Assembly: GCA_018713285.1 (NCBI GenBank)
Contig: DVFK01000009.1
Location: 1 to 42,247 of the forward strand
Source of the DNA: Candidatus Faecousia excrementigallinarum
Lineage (GTDB): Bacteria > Bacillota > Clostridia > Oscillospirales > Oscillospiraceae
Direction of reading: 5' to 3'
Length of the DNA stretch: 42,247 bases
This document shows positions 23,488-31,642 of this stretch, piece after piece (within the stretch, counting starts at the first letter, position 1; every line of letters begins with the position of its first letter). Position numbers and translations under genes: made by a program. Below the pieces are notes generated by a model. That model did not search any database, was not told the origin of the DNA, and worked only from the letters and a program-made list of their open reading frames with translations.

Positions 23488-24351
23488 ATGAAGCGGAAAC
23501 TGGGAGATCGGAAAGACGGCGTAAAGCTCAAAAACATCCACGCCATGCACTTTGTCATGCCCCTGATGTACCCCAACCGGTGCGACAACGAGGCCTTCAT
23601 TGCCGAGCGGATTGATTTGGAGGCGGTGAACGCCTATCTGGAAAAGAAAAACGCCGCAAATCCCGCGTATAAGTACAATCTGTTTCAGGTGATGGTGACG
23701 GCGGTTCTCAAAACCATCACCCTCCGGCCCAAGATGAACCGCTTCATTGCCAACAAGACCATGTACCAGCGAAACGAAGTCTCCGCCGCCTTCACGGTGA
23801 AAAAGATTTTCTCCGACAACGGTGCAGAGGCGCTGGCCCAAATCCGCACCACCGGCTCCGAGACCATCGACGACATTCACGACAAGATTTTCCGCCAGGT
23901 GTCTTTGTGCCGCAGCGACAAGGTGGACGCCGGTACGGAGAGCCTGAACGCCGTGGCCAAAATCCCCGGATTTCTGGCCCGGATGGTGGGTGCGGGGGCA
24001 AGATTTTTGGACCGCCACGGCTGGATGCCCCAATCCGTCATCGCCGGAGACCCCTACTACTGCTCCGCCGTGCTCACAAACCTGGGCTCTATCCAGCTCC
24101 GGGCCGGGTATCACCACCTGACCAACTGGGGCACCTGCTCGGTATTCTGCGCCATCGGCGAGGCCAAGAAGATGCCTTTCTACCAGGAGGACGGCTCGGT
24201 GATTGTGAAAGACGCCGTGGACATTGGCCTGACCATTGACGAGCGGCTGGCCGACGGCTACTACTATTCCCGGACAGTAAAGCTTCTGAAAAAGCTCCTG
24301 GAAAACCCGGAACTTCTGGACAGGCCCTTGAATGAAGAAGTGGAAATCTGA
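23488..24351 (+). CDS. E2/CAT-fold acyltransferase-like protein, paralogue of 9520-10413
   Basis: A 287-residue protein collinear with the E2-like protein at 9520-10413: both open with a GDRxDG motif, share YQRNEV/YQRDEI near the middle, LTNLGSI/LSNLGSI in the core and end with xELLDRPL-type sequence. The position of the catalytic His in E2 and CAT enzymes reads DERLADG, again Glu for His. It begins four bases after the PAP2 gene and is third in the PlsC-PAP2-E2-like operon, which is closed by a terminator. That context suggests a lipid-linked acyl transfer or a non-catalytic role. The extended ORF-track start lies inside the PAP2 gene and is rejected. Confidence 0.75.
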   Translation: MKRKLGDRKDGVKLKNIHAMHFVMPLMYPNRCDNEAFIAERIDLEAVNAYLEKKNAANPAYKYNLFQVMVTAVLKTITLRPKMNRFIANKTMYQRNEVSAAFTVKKIFSDNGAEALAQIRTTGSETIDDIHDKIFRQVSLCRSDKVDAGTESLNAVAKIPGFLARMVGAGARFLDRHGWMPQSVIAGDPYYCSAVLTNLGSIQLRAGYHHLTNWGTCSVFCAIGEAKKMPFYQEDGSVIVKDAVDIGLTIDERLADGYYYSRTVKLLKKLLENPELLDRPLNEEVEI

Positions 24352-24357
24352 AAAACG

Positions 24358-24394
24358 CCCCCGGAAAGGCCTTGCCTTTCCGGGGATATTGTAT
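24358..24394 (+). terminator. terminator of the PlsC-PAP2-E2-like operon
   Basis: Stem CCCCGGAAAGGC/GCCTTTCCGGGG with a 3-nt loop, six bases past the stop codon. The following ATATTGTATT is only partly T-rich. Confidence 0.72.
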
Positions 24395-24506
24395 TCCGGG
24401 GAACAAAACCAACGGTTCAAAAAATATTGGAATCATTGTACCAAAGATGCCTTTTCTTCTGCCCCATTTGTGATACAATAGCCCCAAAGGAAAAGGAGGG
24501 AAAAAA

Positions 24507-25613
24507 ATGGAGTTGACCCTTTCTCAAAATATCAGCAAACTGCGAAAAGAACATCATCTGACCCAGGAGCAGCTGGCGGAGGCTCTGGGGGTGACCTTTG
24601 CTTCCGTTTCCAAGTGGGAGCGGGGAGCCGCCACCCCGGAGCTGAACCTGATTGCCAAAATGGCGGATTTCTTCGGGGTGTCCCTGGACGCCCTGGTGGG
24701 CTTTGCCCTCCAAAACGGCAGCATTCAGGAGGCAGAGGCGGAACTTCACGCCTTGCAGAAGGCAAAAAAATACCGGGAAGGTTTGGAAAAGGCGGAAAAA
24801 GCCCTGCTGCGCTATCCCAACAATTTTAGGATTGTCTACCGGGCGGGGCAGCTGTATGCCCTTTCCGGCATGGAGCAAAAAACGGAAGCCCACCTGTACC
24901 GGGGGATTGGGCTTCTGGAGCAGGCCGTAACCCTTCTGTCTCAGAATGAGGACCCCAAAATCAGCGAGGCTTCCCTCTGGAGCGAAATTGCCCAAAGCTA
25001 TCTGGTGCTGGGGAAGAAGAAAACCGGGCTGGAAATTCTCAAAAAGTACAACATCGGCGGCATCCACAACGCCCTCATCGCCCTCAACTATGCGGTGGAG
25101 GAAAACGGCTTTCCCGTGGAAGCGGCAGAGCCATATCTTGCGGAGGCCTTTGGGGAGATTATCACCACGGCCTTTCGCACCATGCTTGCCTATTCCAATT
25201 ACTACCTGCGGAAAAAGGACTATGCCCACAGCCGGGAGGCACTTCTGTGGCTTTTGCAGCTTCTGGAAAGTGTCAAGGAAAACCGGGAGGCTGTTGCCTA
25301 TATAGATAAGCTGGCAGCGGTCTGCTACGGGGTCTGTGCCCTTCTTTCCCACTATCTGGGAGAGGAAAACCGGGTGGAGCCCTTTCTGCGCCAGGCCTAT
25401 GCCCTGGCAAAGGCCTTTGACGAAGCCCCTACCTATCTGGCGGTAAATCTCAAATTCTCCGCGGGGCACACCCATGAGGCAGCCATGTACGACGATCTGG
25501 GAGATTCTTCCCTGGAAGTGGTGGAAAACCAGCTTGCCCAGGATCCGGAAGCCCCCACCGTCCTGGCCGCCTGGAAAAAGATTGCAGAAGAGGAAAGAAG
25601 GGAAGGTTCATAA
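24507..25613 (+). CDS. XRE-family transcriptional regulator with C-terminal TPR-like region
   Basis: A 368-residue protein. Residues 5-65 form a Cro/C1 helix-turn-helix (ISKLRKEHHLTQEQLAEAL, then VSKWERGAATPELNLI). The rest is all-helical, with repeated Leu/Ala/Tyr patterns of about 35 residues (for example YREGLEKAEKALLRYPNNF) typical of TPR repeats. Many regulators of this layout sense a peptide or protein partner through the repeats. The ATG follows AAAAGGAGGG. The stop codon overlaps the start of an ABC exporter gene (TAATG), so it probably controls that exporter. A TACAAT box at 24474-24479 may be its -10; no good -35 was seen. Confidence 0.88.
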   Translation: MELTLSQNISKLRKEHHLTQEQLAEALGVTFASVSKWERGAATPELNLIAKMADFFGVSLDALVGFALQNGSIQEAEAELHALQKAKKYREGLEKAEKALLRYPNNFRIVYRAGQLYALSGMEQKTEAHLYRGIGLLEQAVTLLSQNEDPKISEASLWSEIAQSYLVLGKKKTGLEILKKYNIGGIHNALIALNYAVEENGFPVEAAEPYLAEAFGEIITTAFRTMLAYSNYYLRKKDYAHSREALLWLLQLLESVKENREAVAYIDKLAAVCYGVCALLSHYLGEENRVEPFLRQAYALAKAFDEAPTYLAVNLKFSAGHTHEAAMYDDLGDSSLEVVENQLAQDPEAPTVLAAWKKIAEEERREGS

Positions 25614-27319
25614 TGAAAACGGATATTCGTCCCTACACAAAAGAGTTTTACCGGGGCAACCGGCTGCCCTTTCTGGGGGCTCTGGGAAGCTCCCTGCTGA
25701 TGGCCCTGGTGTCCTTGGTGGTTTCCTGGCTTTTGCAGCAGCTGCTGGATCTGATGGGAGGTTATGAAACCGGCTTCACCCTGGTGCAGCTGTTCCTCAT
25801 CACCCTGGGTATGCTGGGGCTTTTGATTCTTGCCTTTTTCATCAGCTACCACTCCACCCCCAGATTCGTCACCCGGGGCATCCGTCAGTACAAGGCAAAA
25901 ATCTTTCAGGAGCTGACGAAAAAGAACATCTGCGCTTTCTCCGCAGAAAGCGCCTCTACCTACATATCCGCCCTCACCAATGACATTGCCGCCATCGAGC
26001 AGGGGTATCTGAAAAACGTCTTTTCCCTGGTGGAAAGCCTTTTGACCTTTGTGGGAGCCATGGTGCTGATGCTTTGGTACAGCCCCCTGCTAACCCTGGC
26101 GGCCATCGGCCTGACCCTTCTGCCCCTCATCACCTCCATCCTCACGGGAAACAAGATGGCCCAGGCGGAAAAGGAAATCTCCCGGGAAAATGAGACCTAT
26201 ACCGCCACCTTGAAGGACTGTCTGGGAGGCTTTTCCGTCATCAAGTCCTTTCAGGCAGAGGCCCAGATGCTGCGCCTGTTCCACGGGGACTTGCAGCGGC
26301 TGTCGAAAGCCCAGTGCCGCCGGCAGAAAATGCAAATCCTCATCAGCGCCCTGGGCTCCGTTGCCGGCGTGATTGCCCAGCTGGGTGTGTTCTTAGTGGG
26401 TGCGTATCTGGCCCTGTCGGGGAAAGGGGTCACCGGCGGCATCATTATGGTGTTCGTTCAGCTGATGAACTACATCCTCAGCCCCATTCAAACCATCCCC
26501 ACCTGTCTTGCAGAGCGGAAAGCCGCAAAAGTCCTGGTGCAGAAGGCGGCGGATTTGCTGGGGGCCAACGTCCGGGAAAACCCGGATACAGAGGGGGAAC
26601 CTCTCCGGGACAGCATCTGCCTGAGGGACCTGTCCTTCTCCTATGAGCCGGAGAAGCCGGTGCTGAAAAATATCAACTGCACCTTCTCCCTGGGGAAAAA
26701 GTACGCCATTGTGGGGGCTTCCGGCAGCGGAAAATCCACCCTTTTGAACCTGCTGATGGCGGCCTACCCGGACTATGCCGGTTCCATAACCTTTGATGAG
26801 AAAGAGCTGCGGGAGATTGGCAGCCGGAGCCTTTACGAAACGGTTTCCGTGGTGCAGCAAAATGTATTCATCTTCAACGCCACCATAAGGGACAACATCA
26901 CCATGTTCTCCCCCTTCCCCCAGGAGGCAGTGGACAGCGCCATCCGGCTTTCCGGGCTTTCCGCCCTGATGGAAGCCAAGGGGGAGGATTACCTCTGCGG
27001 AGAAAACGGCTGCAACCTCTCCGGCGGCGAAAAGCAGCGGATTTCCATTGCCCGAAGCCTGTTGAAAAAGTCCCAGGTGCTGCTGGTGGACGAAGCCACC
27101 GCCGCCCTGGATGCCCAGACGGCTTTCCAGATTTCCAGCGCCATTCTGGACATGGAGCAGACCGCCATCGTCATCACCCACGCCCTGGAGGAAAAGCTCC
27201 TGCGGCGCTATGACCGGATTCTCACCCTGAAAAACGGCAGCATTACAGAGTCCGGCACTTTCCAGGAGCTGATGGACAAAAAAGGGTACTTCTACTCCTT
27301 GTTTACCGTCTCCCAGTAA
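25613..27319 (+). CDS. ABC transporter, fused permease and ATPase (exporter type)
   Basis: A 568-residue half-transporter. Six membrane helices occupy about residues 15-300, followed by a nucleotide-binding domain with Walker A GASGSGKST, Q-loop VVQQN, signature LSGGEKQR, Walker B VLLVDEATAALD and the switch region VITHALEE. It would act as a homodimer, exporting a lipid, peptide or drug; the substrate is unknown. Cotranscribed with and translationally coupled to the XRE/TPR regulator. A bidirectional terminator follows, which is shared with the converging small gene. Confidence 0.93.
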   Translation: MKTDIRPYTKEFYRGNRLPFLGALGSSLLMALVSLVVSWLLQQLLDLMGGYETGFTLVQLFLITLGMLGLLILAFFISYHSTPRFVTRGIRQYKAKIFQELTKKNICAFSAESASTYISALTNDIAAIEQGYLKNVFSLVESLLTFVGAMVLMLWYSPLLTLAAIGLTLLPLITSILTGNKMAQAEKEISRENETYTATLKDCLGGFSVIKSFQAEAQMLRLFHGDLQRLSKAQCRRQKMQILISALGSVAGVIAQLGVFLVGAYLALSGKGVTGGIIMVFVQLMNYILSPIQTIPTCLAERKAAKVLVQKAADLLGANVRENPDTEGEPLRDSICLRDLSFSYEPEKPVLKNINCTFSLGKKYAIVGASGSGKSTLLNLLMAAYPDYAGSITFDEKELREIGSRSLYETVSVVQQNVFIFNATIRDNITMFSPFPQEAVDSAIRLSGLSALMEAKGEDYLCGENGCNLSGGEKQRISIARSLLKKSQVLLVDEATAALDAQTAFQISSAILDMEQTAIVITHALEEKLLRRYDRILTLKNGSITESGTFQELMDKKGYFYSLFTVSQ

Positions 27320-27321
27320 CC

Positions 27322-27358
27322 AAAAAAGGACAAGTCACAACGACTTGTCCTTTTTTTC
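27322..27358. terminator. bidirectional terminator
   Basis: Perfect stem AAAAAAGGACAAGTC/GACTTGTCCTTTTTT with a 5-nt loop. On the reverse strand it starts inside the last codons of the small RHH-like gene, so that gene's C-terminal KKDKSL is encoded by the terminator arm. Confidence 0.9.
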
Positions 27359-27526
27359 TGACTCGTGAAGTTCCTCCAAAGCCATCCGCACCGCAGCGAT
27401 GACGAAAGCGGAGAAGGTGCAGTCCTTACTTTGGATGGCCTTTTCCACTTCCTCCACCACATCACTGGGGAAGCGGATGGTTTTGTTGACGGTGGGGGGT
27501 GTGGAGGGGATCTGAAATCTGCCCAT
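27335..27526 (-). CDS. small ribbon-helix-helix-type protein, probable repressor
   Basis: A 63-residue protein with NKTIRFPSDVVEEVEKAIQ followed by CTFSAFVIAAVRMALEEL, a beta strand and two helices typical of MetJ/Arc DNA-binding proteins (as in antitoxins). No toxin gene is adjacent. The ATG at 27526 (MGRFQIP), eight bases after GAGG, is preferred; a second ATG two codons earlier is possible. Two 15-bp palindromic sites flank its promoter region, so autoregulation is likely. It lies downstream of the dlt-like operon on the same strand. Confidence 0.7.
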   Translation of the reverse strand: MGRFQIPSTPPTVNKTIRFPSDVVEEVEKAIQSKDCTFSAFVIAAVRMALEELHESEKKDKSL

Positions 27527-27542
27527 AGACATTTCCTCGCAA

Positions 27543-27608
27543 TGCATTTGTATTGCAATTATTCTATACCACCGTCCTCCCCAAAGTATGCATTGCATTT
27601 ACAATGCA
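27543..27608. promoter_or_regulatory. paired 15-bp operators upstream of the RHH-type gene
   Basis: TGCATTTGTATTGCA (27543-27557) and TGCATTTACAATGCA (27594-27608) share TGCATT-N3-AWTGCA and lie 51 bp apart, five helical turns. A TATAGAAT-like -10 falls between them. Likely binding sites for the RHH protein itself. Confidence 0.6.
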
Positions 27609-27629
27609 AAATCCATTTTTCTCCCGACT

Positions 27630-28595
27630 CTATGTTTCCGTGTGGATTATCCCAACCACGGACTCGTAAATTTTCAGGGAGTCGTTCCACTTGGCGTATT
27701 CCGAATCTGTGCGATGGTCGGTAAGTAGGCCGGTTTCCCGGAGGAACTGGGAAAGGAAGTGGGTTACCTTAACTGCACCGGAGTGGTTGACATGGTCCCC
27801 TCTGTCCCGGGTGTCTTTGCTCCAGTCGATTTTCACTTGCTCATTCATAAGGTTCATGTCAATGTATTGGCAGCCGATTTCCTCCGCCAGAACCTTAATT
27901 CCGTTGTGCCGGGCATAATTCCAGTTCACGGAACTGGGGGTGCTCACCAGCACCAGCTCTGCATTGTTTTGCCGGCAAAATTCCTGAATTTCCTTTACAT
28001 ACTGAACATTCTCCGGGGGAATCCGGGCCACAGACTCCGTATGCTGCATATAGTCCCCTCGGGTGCTGGGGTCGATTTCCGCACTGTAGCGATAGCCTTT
28101 GTAGGTATCTGTCCAGGTGAACTTGGTTTTGCCCACAAAATCGTGCCAGCTTAAGTCCTTCCACCGGTCATGATACTGAAAGATAGAGAAATAATTGGCA
28201 AGCTTTGCAATCCGGGCATTGCTTTTTGACACTTCCCGATAAATGGTATTGGTTTCCAGAATGACGATTTTCGGGCTTTGCCGCTCAAAGGCACGGTGTA
28301 GCATGATTGTGGTGTAGCTCAGGGGCTGGCCGCTGGTGCCGCATACATAAGCGGTATATCCGGTTTCTTTCCAGATCTGCATGGGAGTGATGGAGGAATA
28401 GGATTCACTGTCCCCCAGAACCAGAACATCAATGGTGTTTTCCTTTTCCCCCAGAATCCCGTTGGCGGACACCTCTTCCATGCCGAATTCAGACATATTG
28501 TTCTTGGGCGCAAACACAAAGGACAGACCCACCAGAAGTCCTGCCAGGCCCAACAGGAACAGCAAAAAGCAAAGGGCTCTTTTCACAAAAGTCAT
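27630..28595 (-). CDS. SGNH/DltD-like membrane-anchored protein
   Basis: A 321-residue protein with one N-terminal membrane helix (about 8-28) and an extracytoplasmic SGNH-hydrolase-like domain: LVLGDSESYSSI holds the nucleophile Ser block, GTSGQPLSY the second block, VILETNTIYRE the third, and DHVNHSGAVKVTHF the Asp-His pair. This fits DltD and AlgJ/AlgX-type partners of MBOAT enzymes, which help move an acyl group to an extracellular polymer. It is the last gene of the five-gene dlt-like operon, 12 bp after the MBOAT gene. Sequence is far from canonical DltD, so the name dltD is not used. Confidence 0.8.
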   Translation of the reverse strand: MTFVKRALCFLLFLLGLAGLLVGLSFVFAPKNNMSEFGMEEVSANGILGEKENTIDVLVLGDSESYSSITPMQIWKETGYTAYVCGTSGQPLSYTTIMLHRAFERQSPKIVILETNTIYREVSKSNARIAKLANYFSIFQYHDRWKDLSWHDFVGKTKFTWTDTYKGYRYSAEIDPSTRGDYMQHTESVARIPPENVQYVKEIQEFCRQNNAELVLVSTPSSVNWNYARHNGIKVLAEEIGCQYIDMNLMNEQVKIDWSKDTRDRGDHVNHSGAVKVTHFLSQFLRETGLLTDHRTDSEYAKWNDSLKIYESVVGIIHTET

Positions 28596-28607
28596 GGTTT
28601 TACCTCC

Positions 28608-30209
28608 TTAAAAGCCTGCGTAAATGGGATCCACCGGGACATATCCCCGGCCATAGGCTCCAAAAACGATAATCAGCAGCAAAAGGACATAGTAAACCGC
28701 AAAGCGGACGGCCAGGTTCTTCTGGGAAATCCGCTGGCGGATGGGAATGCCTCGCTCCTGCAAAACGCCGATGACAAAAACCAGGAGCAGCACCACGAAA
28801 ATAATCAGGCAGTCGTGTTTATCCACCCCCAGCTCAAAGATGGATTGATCCTGCAAGGTGGCAAAGGAAAACTCCGTGACCATTTTCCGAAACATGGCAA
28901 GCCCTGCTCTTAGCCCCTCGGCCCGGAAGAACAGCTCTCCGATACACACCAAAATAGCGGTGCGGACCATTTGCATACACCGGTAGGGGAAGGATTTTCT
29001 TTGGATATGGAGCTTCTGGGTCAGCCGAACCACAAAGGGTTCTATGAGGCTCCCCCCTAAAATCAGCGCAAAATGGTACATACCGAAGAAGATATAGTTC
29101 CACCCGGCACCGTGCCACAGGCCGTTGGCCAGCCACACGCAAAAAAGGGCAAGAGAGCCAGCCAGAAGGGGGCCAAAGTGGTTTCCCAGCCGCTTTCTTC
29201 CCCGGGAGGTGAGCTTTTTCAAAGGGCCGGACATGGAAAGGGGGTAGAAAATGTAGTCCTTAAACCAGGTTCCCAGGGTGATGTGCCACCGCTTCCAGAA
29301 CTCCGAAATGGTTTTGGAGAAGAAGGGCCGCTGAAAGTTCTCCGGCAGATTCATGCCGAAAAGCTGCCCGCTGCCAAGCACCACATCCATGGTGCCGGAA
29401 AAGTCCATATACAGCTGGACGGTATAGCACACCGCTGCCACCGCCATCACCAAGCCGTCGTAGCTTTCATAGCCTGCAAAGACGGTTTTAATCAGCAAAT
29501 TCAGCCGGTCTGCCACCACCATCTTTTTTACCAGGCCGTAAAGGATTCTCTGGGTGCCCAAAAGGAGGTTTTCCCGGCGGAGTTTCGGCGCTTCCCAGAG
29601 CTGCTGGGCCGTATCGGAATAGCGGCAGATGGGCCCTTCCATAATCTGGGGAAAGAAGCTCATATAAAGAGCCAGGCGGAGAAGGTTATCATCTGCGGGG
29701 ATTTTTCTCCGGTATACATCAAAAATATAGGACACCGCCTGCAAGGTGTAAAAAGAAATGCCGATGGGAAGCACATAGGAAGGGACAGAAACCGTCCGGT
29801 CAATCCCCAGAAGGTTCAAAAGGGTGTTGATATTGCTGGCAAAGAACGGCGTGTACTTAAGCCACAGGAGCATCCCCAGGTGCACCGCCAGGGCGAAGGC
29901 AACCACCAAGCGCTGTTTCTTTGTGTACTGCCGCTTTAGCTCCTTGCGCATTTCCCTGGGAGAGCTCTCCAGGAGGCAGTCCAAGTTCCCCTGAAGCCGC
30001 CCCAGCCAGATCCCAAAATGGTGGAGCGATAGTGTGGAAAACAGCAAACAGGCGATCAGCTTTCCGCTGATCGCCCAGAAAAACACATAGCTCGAAAGCA
30101 AAAGACTCCATCGGCGAAGCTTTTGGGGCAGCAGGGCGTACAAGACCACCGACGCCGGCAAAAGCATCACCAGATATTCTGTTGAAAAATAGGAGGAAAA
30201 GGAGAACAT
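28608..30209 (-). CDS. MBOAT family O-acyltransferase (DltB-like)
   Basis: A 533-residue polytopic membrane enzyme with about ten or more helices. The family's conserved segments are plain: FPQIMEGPICRY, the FWKRWHITLGTWFKDYIFYPL block, and NGLWHGAGWNYIFFGMYH with the catalytic His. DltB passes D-alanine from the DltC carrier across the membrane; the adjacent carrier-protein gene (1-bp gap) suggests the same logic here with a different acyl group. ATG at 30209 follows AGGAGGAAGG, which lies within the end of the carrier gene. The ORF-track start is nine codons earlier and overlaps the carrier gene. Confidence 0.92.
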   Translation of the reverse strand: MFSFSSYFSTEYLVMLLPASVVLYALLPQKLRRWSLLLSSYVFFWAISGKLIACLLFSTLSLHHFGIWLGRLQGNLDCLLESSPREMRKELKRQYTKKQRLVVAFALAVHLGMLLWLKYTPFFASNINTLLNLLGIDRTVSVPSYVLPIGISFYTLQAVSYIFDVYRRKIPADDNLLRLALYMSFFPQIMEGPICRYSDTAQQLWEAPKLRRENLLLGTQRILYGLVKKMVVADRLNLLIKTVFAGYESYDGLVMAVAAVCYTVQLYMDFSGTMDVVLGSGQLFGMNLPENFQRPFFSKTISEFWKRWHITLGTWFKDYIFYPLSMSGPLKKLTSRGRKRLGNHFGPLLAGSLALFCVWLANGLWHGAGWNYIFFGMYHFALILGGSLIEPFVVRLTQKLHIQRKSFPYRCMQMVRTAILVCIGELFFRAEGLRAGLAMFRKMVTEFSFATLQDQSIFELGVDKHDCLIIFVVLLLVFVIGVLQERGIPIRQRISQKNLAVRFAVYYVLLLLIIVFGAYGRGYVPVDPIYAGF

Positions 30210-30210
30210 G

Positions 30211-30441
30211 TTATCCTTCCTCCTGTAGCCGCACAATCATGGCCCAAAGGCTTTCTGCAGAGTTGAAGTTGTCCGGGATGATTTCCACCGTGGGAATGGT
30301 AATGTCGTATTCCTCTTCCAGCTCTGCCACCAGGGAAATAATGGAGAGGGAGTCCAGATAGTGTCCGTCAATCAAATTGGTGCAGGTGGCATAATCCACC
30401 TCCGGCTGGATTTCCTCCAGAATTTCAATCAGTCTTTCCAT
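30211..30441 (-). CDS. acyl carrier protein (DltC-like)
   Basis: A 76-residue four-helix carrier protein with the phosphopantetheine attachment motif HYLDSLSIISL (Ser31) and a strongly acidic surface (LVAELEEEYDITIP). It would carry an aminoacyl thioester between the ligase, the decarboxylase and the MBOAT. The coding sequence overlaps the decarboxylase gene by 17 bp and leaves one base before the MBOAT gene. Confidence 0.92.
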   Translation of the reverse strand: MERLIEILEEIQPEVDYATCTNLIDGHYLDSLSIISLVAELEEEYDITIPTVEIIPDNFNSAESLWAMIVRLQEEG

Positions 30442-31642
30442 AGCAAGCTTCTCCTTTCATGTTTGGAATATTCAGGGTATGGGTCTGAATCCGGGGCCGG
30501 ACGGTCAGGGTTGTGCCGTCCCCTTTCAGGAGCACCACCTCCGGCAGGTCCCGGGTGAGAAACAGAGAAATCCCCTCTGTCATACAATAAGCCCCTGTGT
30601 TCTGGAACACCAGAACGTCTCCTATGTTCAGGTTCCCCAGGGGAAGTTTTTTCACAAGAATGTCGTTGACCGTGCACAGTGAGCCGCAGATGTTCCAGGG
30701 TTCTTCCCCGGAATCCTTAGCCGCCTGCTCCCGGTGCAGAATGTGGATGTAAGGATGCTTCATGGCCATGAACTGCCCATAGTAGGCAAGCTGATGGATG
30801 CCGCCATCCACGATGGCATAATTTTCCCCCAGGTTTCGCTTTCTGTCCACCACCTGGGTCAGGTAGCTGCCGCAGCTGGCGGCAATGCTCCTGCCCAGCT
30901 CCAGGGTAATGCTCCCAGAAAAGTCCAGCTCCCGGAGCATCTGGGAAAAGCCCTCCAGGAAGGCCGATTCTTCAAAGGAGTCCCCCTGAAAGTAGGACAC
31001 GGGAAAACCCGGGCCGAACTCCAGCTCCCGGGCCTCATAGCCCCAGGTGTCCCGGAGCCCTTTCAGAAAGCTGTCCAGGGTGTCCAGCTCCCGTTTCAGC
31101 CGCTTCAGGGATGTTTTCTGGGTGCCGGAAAAGTACTGGATGCCCCGGATGTCCAGGAATGGAGAATCCCTATATTCTCCAATCAGACTCTGAATTTCCG
31201 CCTCGTCCAATCCGAACTGGTTGCCGCTGGTCAGCCGCAGCAATAGGGGAACCCGCTTTTGGGCAGCTGCCGCAGCCTGGTATATTACATCAAACTGGGT
31301 CATGGACTCCACCGTGTAGACACCGGTGGGTTCCCCCTGGGAAATCCACTGCCGGAGAAGGGTGGGTTCCTTGTAAACCCCGGAAACCACAAATTTTTCA
31401 CCGGGCAGACCCAGCTGCCGGCAGATGTGCAGTTCCCCCGGGGAACAGATTTCCAGGCGGTCCACCAGCCCGCTCAGTTCTTCCAGGATAAAGGGGTTGG
31501 CCTTTACCGCATAGCAGAGCTTTACCTTCTCCGGAAGCGCCTGTCTTAAATACTGAACCCGGCGCCGAAGTTCCGCTAGGTCAAACACATACAAAGGGGT
31601 GGTTTTCTCCCGAAGGAGGGCTTTTAACTGTGTTTCCTTCAT
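30425..31642 (-). CDS. fold-III PLP-dependent decarboxylase (DAP/Orn decarboxylase family, BtrK-like context)
   Basis: A 405-residue alanine-racemase-barrel decarboxylase. YAVKANP supplies the PLP lysine (Lys47). IQYFSGTQ takes the place of the HxGSQ motif, LEFGPGFPV the glycine-rich phosphate loop, and ELGRSIAASCGSYLTQV the EPGR block. CGSLCTVNDIL supplies the catalytic Cys on the second subunit, and NTGAYCM is near the end. In diaminopimelate decarboxylase the Cys motif reads CESxD; here it is CTVND, and the residue that grips the distal end of DAP is lost, so LysA activity is unlikely. Fusion into a ligase-carrier operon matches enzymes that decarboxylate a carrier-bound amino acid, such as BtrK of butirosin biosynthesis. 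It overlaps the ligase by 4 bp (ATGA) and the carrier by 17 bp. Confidence 0.85.
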   Translation of the reverse strand: MKETQLKALLREKTTPLYVFDLAELRRRVQYLRQALPEKVKLCYAVKANPFILEELSGLVDRLEICSPGELHICRQLGLPGEKFVVSGVYKEPTLLRQWISQGEPTGVYTVESMTQFDVIYQAAAAAQKRVPLLLRLTSGNQFGLDEAEIQSLIGEYRDSPFLDIRGIQYFSGTQKTSLKRLKRELDTLDSFLKGLRDTWGYEARELEFGPGFPVSYFQGDSFEESAFLEGFSQMLRELDFSGSITLELGRSIAASCGSYLTQVVDRKRNLGENYAIVDGGIHQLAYYGQFMAMKHPYIHILHREQAAKDSGEEPWNICGSLCTVNDILVKKLPLGNLNIGDVLVFQNTGAYCMTEGISLFLTRDLPEVVLLKGDGTTLTVRPRIQTHTLNIPNMKGEACYGKTD

